A stretch of 28,260 nt of DNA, from assembly GCA_016931085.1 (NCBI GenBank), contig JAFGFO010000270.1, positions 1-28,260 on the forward strand. Reading direction: 5' to 3'. The notes beneath the pieces were generated by a model, which saw only the letters and a list, made by a program, of their open reading frames with translations, did not search any database and was not told the origin of the DNA. This DNA is from Thermoflexales bacterium. Its GTDB lineage: Bacteria; Chloroflexota; Anaerolineae; Fen-1058. Both the position numbers and the translations under genes were made by a program. Of this stretch, positions 24,211 to 28,260 are shown piece by piece. The stretch's first letter is position 1. Each line of letters starts with the position of its first letter.

Positions 24211-25452
24211 ATGCCCCGTATCATGTACGTCGAAGATGACCCAACCGCGCGCTTGTTGGTCGAACGCATCCTGGGAGCGGAGGGCTACGAGATCATCCTG
24301 GTAGAAGATGGCCTGGCTGCGATTGAGACAGCACGCCGCGAGCGGCCAGAGCTGGTCCTGATGGACATCAATATGCCCGGCCTGGACGGGTACGCGACGA
24401 CCACCAAGCTCAAAAGCATGCCCGATATGCAAGGCGTCCCCATCATTGCGTTGACGGCCAACGTGGTCGAAGGCGATCGGGACCGCGCCTTGGCCGCCGG
24501 CTGCGACGGCTACCTGCCCAAGCCCATCGACGCAGATTACCTGGCCCACGAGGTCGAGGCTTTTCTTCACGGCAAACGCGAGCAAGTGGCCGAGGCAGTG
24601 CTGGTCGAGAAGCTTGAAGAGCATACCCGCCGGCTGGTCGACCGCCTGGAAATGACCATCACCGAATTGCGCGAGGCCAACACCGAATTGCGCCGCCTGG
24701 ACAAGATGAAATCCGATTTTATCGTCCTGGCCAGCCACGAACTGCGCACACCGCTAACCATGCTCTACGGCTACACCAACTTGCTCACCTCAGATATGGC
24801 CCGGCTCCACGTGCCGGACGACACGATGATGATGGTCAGAAAACTCACCGAGGCTTCGGAGCGCTTGAATAACGTGGTAGATGATATCGTCAACATGGCC
24901 CTGATCGACGCTGAGCAAATCGACCTGGAGCTAACAGCGGTCAACTTGGGAGAAGTAGTGCTGGAGGTATTGGGGGATTTCGAGCGAATCATAAGGGAGC
25001 GTAAGCACAGCATAGAAGTTGGCCCTATGCGCCACTTGCCTGCCATCCAGGCCGACCAGAAATACATCCGGCGCGCCATCACCAACGTCGTCAGCAACGC
25101 GATTAAATACACGCCCGATGGCGGTTTCATTCAAATCAAGTGCTTCCACGCCGGCAATGCGCTCGACTTGATCGTCAGGGACAACGGCATTGGCATCAAC
25201 CCGGCCGAACGCAACCGTATCTTTGAGAAATTTTACGTACTGGAAGATATCAGCTTCCATTCGTCCAGCCCGACACAATTCCGAGGAGGGGGGATTGGAC
25301 TGGGCTTGTCGGTCGTGCGCGGCGTGATCAAGGCCCACGGCGGCAAGGTGTGGGTGGAAAGCGAGGGCTATGACGAGCAACGCTGCCCGGGCAGCACTTT
25401 CCATCTCCTGCTGCCTCTAGAGCCTCCCCGCCCGACCCTGGGTGGGGAATAA
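24211..25452 (+). CDS. Cytoplasmic REC-HisKA-HATPase hybrid kinase
   Basis: The 413-aa protein starts at ATG 24211 with AGGAG at 24199-24203. An N-terminal receiver (1-120) has D9/D10, D52 in LMDINMPGLDG, T82 and K104. A coiled coil (130-165) leads to HisKA with H176 in SHELRTPLT. The ATPase domain follows (about 275-400; VVSNAIKYTPDG, DNGIGI, GGGIGLGLSV). There is no membrane segment or sensor domain, so its input is probably phosphorylation of its own receiver by another kinase, such as the upstream hybrid kinase. Such REC-HK proteins often act as relay nodes. It follows the REC-fused PLP enzyme by 35 bp and is likely co-transcribed. Its target is not evident, and the receiver of the PLP enzyme is an obvious candidate (inference). 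Confidence 0.93.
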   Translation: MPRIMYVEDDPTARLLVERILGAEGYEIILVEDGLAAIETARRERPELVLMDINMPGLDGYATTTKLKSMPDMQGVPIIALTANVVEGDRDRALAAGCDGYLPKPIDADYLAHEVEAFLHGKREQVAEAVLVEKLEEHTRRLVDRLEMTITELREANTELRRLDKMKSDFIVLASHELRTPLTMLYGYTNLLTSDMARLHVPDDTMMMVRKLTEASERLNNVVDDIVNMALIDAEQIDLELTAVNLGEVVLEVLGDFERIIRERKHSIEVGPMRHLPAIQADQKYIRRAITNVVSNAIKYTPDGGFIQIKCFHAGNALDLIVRDNGIGINPAERNRIFEKFYVLEDISFHSSSPTQFRGGGIGLGLSVVRGVIKAHGGKVWVESEGYDEQRCPGSTFHLLLPLEPPRPTLGGE

Positions 25453-25485
25453 AGACTTCCGAAGTCTCTAAGACTTCGGAAGTCT
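25453..25485. terminator. Perfect 15-bp stem-loop between convergent genes
   Basis: AGACTTCCGAAGTCT, a CTA loop and AGACTTCGGAAGTCT form a perfect 15-bp hairpin that starts one base after the stop of the REC-kinase. Each arm is itself nearly palindromic. It lies in the 42-bp gap between convergent genes, so it could end transcripts from both sides. It lacks a clear T-tract, so intrinsic termination is uncertain. It may instead be a dispersed repeat. Confidence 0.55.
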
Positions 25486-25494
25486 GGATCGCCG

Positions 25495-26436
25495 TTACGA
25501 CGAATCGACGCTGGGCGCGGTCAGCTCACCTTCGCGCGAGACCAGTAAAACGCTGACGATGATCAGGCTTCCTCCGGCCCATTGCCACACGCCCAGGCGA
25601 TCCCCCAAGACCACGTAGGCCACCAACAGGGTCATAAACAACTCGGTCAACCCCAACAAAGCCGTCTGTATACCGCCTAATTTTCGCAAGCCGGCGAACA
25701 TCAACAAGCGAGACGCTGCCGTGACCAGGGCCAACAGCACGATCGCCTGCCAGCCAGCCATGACAATGGGCTGGGCAGGCTGGCCGATCAACAAGCGCGC
25801 CACTCCAACCGTGACGGCCATGGAAGTCAACATGTACAAGGTGACCGTGCGCGCCTGCACATCGGCCAAGACCCATTGGCCCAAAACCATATACCAGGCA
25901 TTAGTGGCCGCGCTGGCCAGGATCAACATCACCCCCAGGCCGTCCGTCCGCCCCGGTCCCCCCATCCCAGTCAATAAGGCCAGGCCAGACAAGGCCAGGC
26001 CGAGGCGCACAAAAGCCATCCGTGAAATATCCTGGCCGGAGGCGGAAAGAAAGATAAAGACCCAGATAGGTTTCATGGCATCGAGCAAACCCACCATGGA
26101 AGCGTCGATTCGCATGAGGCCTGTGTAGTAAAACAACGACCCGATGCCATTGACGACGCCCATACTCAAGCAGCCAATCAGATCGTGCCCGGAAATAGGG
26201 ATCGCCGAGCGCCAACGAAACAGGTACACCAGCCACAACAAGGCGGCCGCGATGAGCGTTCGCAAGGCGACCAGGCTAAAAGCGTCCACATCGGCGTTGT
26301 AAGCCATCTTGCCAAAGATGGGCGCCCAGCCCAGCAAGCCGGTGGACAGCAGCGCAAAACCCACCCCGGCCGAGGGGTGGTTCAAGATAGCAGTCTGCTG
26401 CGCACGAAAACGCTCGCGGACGGTTTTCAGCGTCAT
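25495..26436 (-). CDS. EamA/DMT-family transporter
   Basis: The 313-aa polytopic protein has two EamA repeats (about 25-155 and 166-300) and around ten membrane segments, the usual layout for drug/metabolite transporters. Recognisable family features include RTLIAAALLWLVY, the repeat-1 end region with SMVGLLDAMKPIWVFIFL, and the repeat-2 counterpart GGIQTALLGLTELFMTLLVAYVVLGDRLG. Members export amino acids, nucleosides or other small metabolites; the substrate here cannot be told. The ATG at 26436 has only a weak AAGG close by. The ~195-nt 5' leader contains a promoter, a small ORF, a long hairpin and a terminator, so attenuation is likely. It is convergent with the kinase gene and divergent from pheS. 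Confidence 0.9.
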   Translation of the reverse strand: MTLKTVRERFRAQQTAILNHPSAGVGFALLSTGLLGWAPIFGKMAYNADVDAFSLVALRTLIAAALLWLVYLFRWRSAIPISGHDLIGCLSMGVVNGIGSLFYYTGLMRIDASMVGLLDAMKPIWVFIFLSASGQDISRMAFVRLGLALSGLALLTGMGGPGRTDGLGVMLILASAATNAWYMVLGQWVLADVQARTVTLYMLTSMAVTVGVARLLIGQPAQPIVMAGWQAIVLLALVTAASRLLMFAGLRKLGGIQTALLGLTELFMTLLVAYVVLGDRLGVWQWAGGSLIIVSVLLVSREGELTAPSVDSS

Positions 26437-26461
26437 AGCCTTATTGTATCACCATTCTTGC

Positions 26462-26498
26462 TTGAAAACAAAAGACCGCTCATACAGAGCGGCCCTTT
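26462..26498 (-). terminator. Intrinsic terminator upstream of the EamA gene
   Basis: On the - strand, CCGCTC, a TGTAT loop and GAGCGG are followed by TCTTTTGTTTT. Flanking ACAAAG/CTTTTGT extend the stem with a small bulge. It lies 26 bases or more before the transporter ATG, within its own leader, where a terminator makes sense only as an attenuator or as the end of a separate short RNA. Confidence 0.75.
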
Positions 26499-26501
26499 GT
26501 T

Positions 26502-26546
26502 GCGCCGTAGCAGCTTACCGAACGACGGGAAGGGATGCTACGGCGC
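26502..26546 (-). promoter_or_regulatory. 11-bp hairpin overlapping the end of a leader ORF
   Basis: On the - strand GCGCCGTAGCA (inside the small ORF) pairs perfectly with TGCTACGGCGC, which lies just after its stop codon. The loop is 23 nt and contains the stop. A ribosome on the ORF would occupy the first arm. This is a typical position for an RNA switch controlled by translation. I could not identify a convincing competing antiterminator pairing. Confidence 0.6.
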
Positions 26547-26574
26547 GCTGTTGTAAGTGACTACTACAGTCCAT
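26515..26574 (-). CDS. Putative 19-aa leader peptide upstream of EamA transporter
   Basis: The small ORF encodes MDCSSHLQQRAVASLPVVR and ends in TAA. A near-perfect Shine-Dalgarno, GGAGGTGAT, lies at 26578-26586, with the GGAGG core 7 nt before the ATG. This is the strongest ribosome-binding site in the window. The ORF is followed by a hairpin and an intrinsic terminator before the transporter gene. Translation is therefore likely. The peptide shows no obvious run of one regulatory amino acid; it ends in Val-Val-Arg. It may be a cis-acting leader peptide or a free-standing small protein. No function can be assigned from the sequence. Confidence 0.55.
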   Translation of the reverse strand: MDCSSHLQQRAVASLPVVR

Positions 26575-26606
26575 AACATCACCTCCCCTTTTCTAAGGAT
26601 GGCGAT

Positions 26607-26622
26607 GGCGGCTGATGCCGCC
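26607..26622. promoter_or_regulatory. Short GC hairpin in the transporter leader
   Basis: On the - strand GGCGGC-ATCA-GCCGCC forms a 6-bp stem with a tetraloop, between the predicted start of transcription and the leader ORF. It may stabilise the 5' end of the leader RNA. Confidence 0.5.
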
Positions 26623-26637
26623 GGGAATGATAATGTC

Positions 26638-26666
26638 ATTATCGCTCAAAAGCCCGCATTTGTCAA
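26638..26666 (-). promoter_or_regulatory. Sigma-70-type promoter for leader peptide/EamA transcript
   Basis: On the - strand TTGACA (26661-26666) and GATAAT (26638-26643) are separated by exactly 17 bp. The predicted start of transcription is near 26631. Its -35 box is only 4 bp from the -35 box of the divergent pheS promoter. Confidence 0.75.
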
Positions 26667-26670
26667 GTCC

Positions 26671-26699
26671 TTGACCATATTTCGCTTTTTGGGTATAAT
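26671..26699 (+). promoter_or_regulatory. Sigma-70-type promoter for T-box/pheST transcript
   Basis: TTGACC (26671-26676) and a perfect TATAAT (26694-26699) have a 17-bp spacer. Transcription should start near 26706, right at the beginning of the T-box leader. Confidence 0.85.
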
Positions 26700-26704
26700 C
26701 AGCT

Positions 26705-26991
26705 CAAAGCGATGATAGAGGAAAGTATGCTGGCGGATGCTGCCAGGGAAGCGAGGTCATAGACTGAAAGCCTCGCCCAGTTGAAACGGCACAAGTTCCC
26801 TCTGGAGTGGTTCGGTGAAGCGGAAGGCGTTCAGCGAAGCTGAGCGCAGCCGTGTGTAGTCGAACCCGGTCAGCCTACCGTTAGCCAGGCGCCCAATCAC
26901 GGGTTGGGGCAAAGAGGATGGTTTGTCTCGGACAAGCCATCAATCAGGGTGGTAACGCGAGTCAAACTCGCCCCTGGGTGGGCGAGTTTTT
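26705..26991 (+). promoter_or_regulatory. T-box leader (tRNA-Phe-sensing riboswitch) upstream of pheS
   Basis: T-box leaders measure aminoacylation of a tRNA and allow readthrough when the uncharged tRNA binds. Here the AGTA of the specifier-loop motif lies at 26724-26727. AGAGG (26717-26721) can pair with CCTCT (26798-26802 region) to close Stem I, which exposes TTC at 26796-26798 as a phenylalanine specifier candidate. GCGAGG/CCTCGC (26751-26756/26771-26776) forms a distal stem. The T-box itself is AGGGTGGTAACGCG at 26946-26959; its TGGT can pair with the ACCA end of the tRNA. AGGG can pair with CCCT (26972-26975) in the antiterminator, which excludes the terminator. The usual ACCGCG is AACGCG here. 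The downstream gene, pheS, fits the specifier. Confidence 0.88.
26965..26991 (+). terminator. T-box-controlled intrinsic terminator
   Basis: AACTCGCCC (26965-26973), loop CTGGGT and GGGCGAGTT (26980-26988) form a perfect 9-bp stem that runs into TTTTT. Its 5' arm overlaps the antiterminator, as expected for a T-box switch. Confidence 0.88.
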
Positions 26992-27027
26992 AGCTTAAGG
27001 CGTTTTTAGGAAAAAACGGGGGCAAAT

Positions 27028-28053
27028 ATGCTCAATACGCTCGAACAACTGGGCCAGGCCGCCCTGGCCGACTTGAAAACGATCCAGGACAGTCCGGCCT
27101 TGTCTGGCTGGCACACCCAATACCTGGGCCGCAAGGGACAGGTAACATCGCTGCTGCGCCGGGTGGGCGAGTTGTCGCCGGCCGAGCGCCCCGCCTTTGG
27201 CAAGCGCGCCAACGAGGTCAAGCTCGAGCTGGAAGCGGCCTACGAAGCCAGGCAGGCTGAGATCAAAGCGCTGGAGCTGGAAAAAGCCATCACCTCCGGC
27301 AGCCTGGATGTCACCATGCCCGGCCGGCCTGTCCAACGCGGCCGGCTGCACCCCAGCAGCCAGATCCTGCGCCGCATCTACCAGATCTGGGCCGAGATGG
27401 GCTTCCAGGTCTATCGCACCCGCGACGTCGAGACGGACGAGACGAACTTTCAATTGCTCAACATCCCGCCTCACCACCCGGCGCGCGACATGCAAGACAC
27501 CTTTTACACCACCGACGAGCGCGTGCTCCTGCGCACCCACACCTCGCCGGGCCAAATCCGCGCCATGTGGCAGTACTGCCCAGAGCCGATTCGCATCATC
27601 CTGCCCGGCATGTGCTACCGCCACGAGCAAATCACGGCCCGCAGCGAAATCCAGTTCAACCAGGTGGAAGGCCTGGCCGTCGGCTACAACATCCGCATGA
27701 CGGATCTGAAAGGCACCCTGACCAGTTTTGCCCAGCGACTGTTCGGCGCCGGCCGCCCTACCCGCTTCCGAGCCAGCTACTTTCCCTTCACCGAGCCCTC
27801 GGCCGAGATGGACGTGTTGTGCATCTTGTGCAACGGGCAAGGCTGCCGCACATGCAAGTACAGCGGCTGGCTCGAGATCCTGGGCTGCGGCATGGTCCAT
27901 CCCGTCGTTTTGCGCAACGGCGGCTACGATCCCGAGAAATTCAGCGGCTTTGCCTTCGGCATGGGACCGGAGCGCATCACCATGCTCAAGCATGGCATCG
28001 AGGACATTCGCTATTTCTGGGGCAACGACCTGCGCTTTTTGGGGCAGTTTTAA
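27028..28053 (+). CDS. pheS: Phenylalanine-tRNA ligase alpha subunit
   Basis: The 341-aa protein charges tRNA-Phe as part of the alpha2beta2 synthetase in the cytoplasm. An N-terminal coiled-coil arm (1-90) binds tRNA. The class II catalytic core follows, with LHPSSQILRRIYQIWAEMGF (motif 1 region, 107-126), FNQVEGLAVG (motif 2 region, 210-219) and GFAFGMGPERITMLKHGI (motif 3, 307-324). The segment before motif 2 is HEQITARSEIQFNQ, unlike the THxxxFHQ arrangement of enterobacterial PheS. A four-cysteine cluster (C265, C268, C273, C276) looks like a zinc knuckle, a feature known in some bacterial PheS lineages. The gene lies under a T-box leader, and pheT begins 168 bp downstream. Length is normal for the family. 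Confidence 0.96.
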   Translation: MLNTLEQLGQAALADLKTIQDSPALSGWHTQYLGRKGQVTSLLRRVGELSPAERPAFGKRANEVKLELEAAYEARQAEIKALELEKAITSGSLDVTMPGRPVQRGRLHPSSQILRRIYQIWAEMGFQVYRTRDVETDETNFQLLNIPPHHPARDMQDTFYTTDERVLLRTHTSPGQIRAMWQYCPEPIRIILPGMCYRHEQITARSEIQFNQVEGLAVGYNIRMTDLKGTLTSFAQRLFGAGRPTRFRASYFPFTEPSAEMDVLCILCNGQGCRTCKYSGWLEILGCGMVHPVVLRNGGYDPEKFSGFAFGMGPERITMLKHGIEDIRYFWGNDLRFLGQF

Positions 28054-28061
28054 GAATCTTC

Positions 28062-28196
28062 CACGAAGGACACGAAGAAACACAAAGTTTAAGAACCTCT
28101 AATCCAAGGTGCTCACGAAGGACATGAACGCTTCGCGGCACAAGTTTAAAACCTTAGTGTCACCTGCACTTGCCGCGACCGAAGGGAGTGCAAGTG
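28062..28196. repeat. Imperfect repeats and hairpin in the pheS-pheT gap
   Basis: CACGAAGGACACGAAG (28062-28077) recurs as CACGAAGGACATGAAC (28114-28129), and each is followed by a similar CACAA(A)GTTT stretch. CACTTGC (28167-28173) can pair with GCAAGTG (28190-28196) around a 16-nt loop. The 168-bp gap has no ORF and no T-tract. It looks like dispersed intergenic repeats inserted into the operon. Confidence 0.6.
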
Positions 28197-28221
28197 TTCG
28201 TGGATAAAAAGGAAATTCCCA

Positions 28222-28260
28222 ATGAAATTCCCACTATCCTGGCTAAAAGAATACGTTGAC
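28222..28260 (+). CDS. pheT: Phenylalanine-tRNA ligase beta subunit, first 13 codons (runs off the right edge)
   Basis: Thirteen codons are visible (MKFPLSWLKEYVD), which match the typical start of bacterial PheT. AAAGGAAA lies upstream at good spacing. The position after pheS is the usual order. Nothing of the tRNA-binding or editing domains is in the window. Confidence 0.88.
   Translation, partial: MKFPLSWLKEYVD

Noticed and set aside
26430..26460. Leaderless promoter TTGTTT-N17-TACAAT directly before the transporter ATG
   Set aside because: The boxes are weak and overlap the T-run of the terminator. It cannot be excluded, but the upstream TTGACA/GATAAT promoter is much stronger.
26185..26556. 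Plus-strand frame across the transporter start and leader
   Set aside because: It runs antisense to the transporter N-terminus, shows no recognisable domain and has no convincing ribosome-binding site.
26995..28083. Long antisense frame opposite pheS
   Set aside because: The sense strand encodes PheS with all class II motifs and its T-box leader. The antisense product is low-complexity and unrecognisable.

Overview
The window is GC-rich, tightly packed bacterial DNA. Its most likely source is a Chloroflexota (Anaerolineae-like) genome. That assignment is inferred from the style of the multi-GAF sensor proteins (recurrent motifs such as YYVGLFLVD, GHxLEIGGxSMIGWVCAN, LDVGxEAVRFxNPLLPxTRSEMALPL), from a T-box leader in front of pheS, and from GC-rich stem-loop intergenic repeats. 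No rRNA, tRNA, CRISPR array or insertion sequence was seen.

Positions 1-22435 hold one co-directional sensory locus on the + strand. It has a truncated GAF protein at the left edge and then nine more genes. From 783 to 13058 every junction is an ATGA or GTGA stop/start overlap; the 396-aa GAF gene follows after a 56-bp gap, overlaps its 1078-aa neighbour by ATGA, and the hybrid kinase starts 4 bp after that. The proteins differ at their N-termini (six-TM-like, Cache+HAMP, polytopic membrane modules, 7TM-like, a cytoplasmic LacI-type sugar-binding fold, a HAMP-like soluble module, a helical domain plus PAS). They share a C-terminal kit of canonical GAF domains, shortened GAF domains and a ~42-residue tail resembling the first helix and strand of a GAF domain. 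None of these feeder proteins has a visible kinase, cyclase or DNA-binding output. A 121-aa SpoIIAA/STAS-like protein sits among them. The series ends in a 1630-aa hybrid histidine kinase (TM-HAMP-6 GAF-HisKA-HATPase-REC-REC), which may be the shared output.

Positions 22484-25452 hold the most unusual gene, a threonine-synthase-like PLP enzyme with an N-terminal zinc ribbon fused in frame to a complete C-terminal receiver (REC) domain. It is followed by a REC-HisKA-HATPase protein. The REC of the fusion closely resembles the last REC of the upstream hybrid kinase. The layout suggests a pathway in which many inputs converge on a kinase whose phosphoryl group could control a metabolic enzyme directly rather than a transcription factor. 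This is inference.

Positions 25453-28260 are a separate neighbourhood. An EamA/DMT transporter lies on the - strand, convergent with the kinase gene across a long stem-loop. Its 5' region holds a strong promoter, a 19-codon ORF with a near-perfect Shine-Dalgarno, a long hairpin and an intrinsic terminator, which together look like a transcription attenuator. Back to back with that promoter is a consensus + strand promoter feeding a T-box leader (UUC specifier candidate, T-box, terminator), then pheS and the first 13 codons of pheT.
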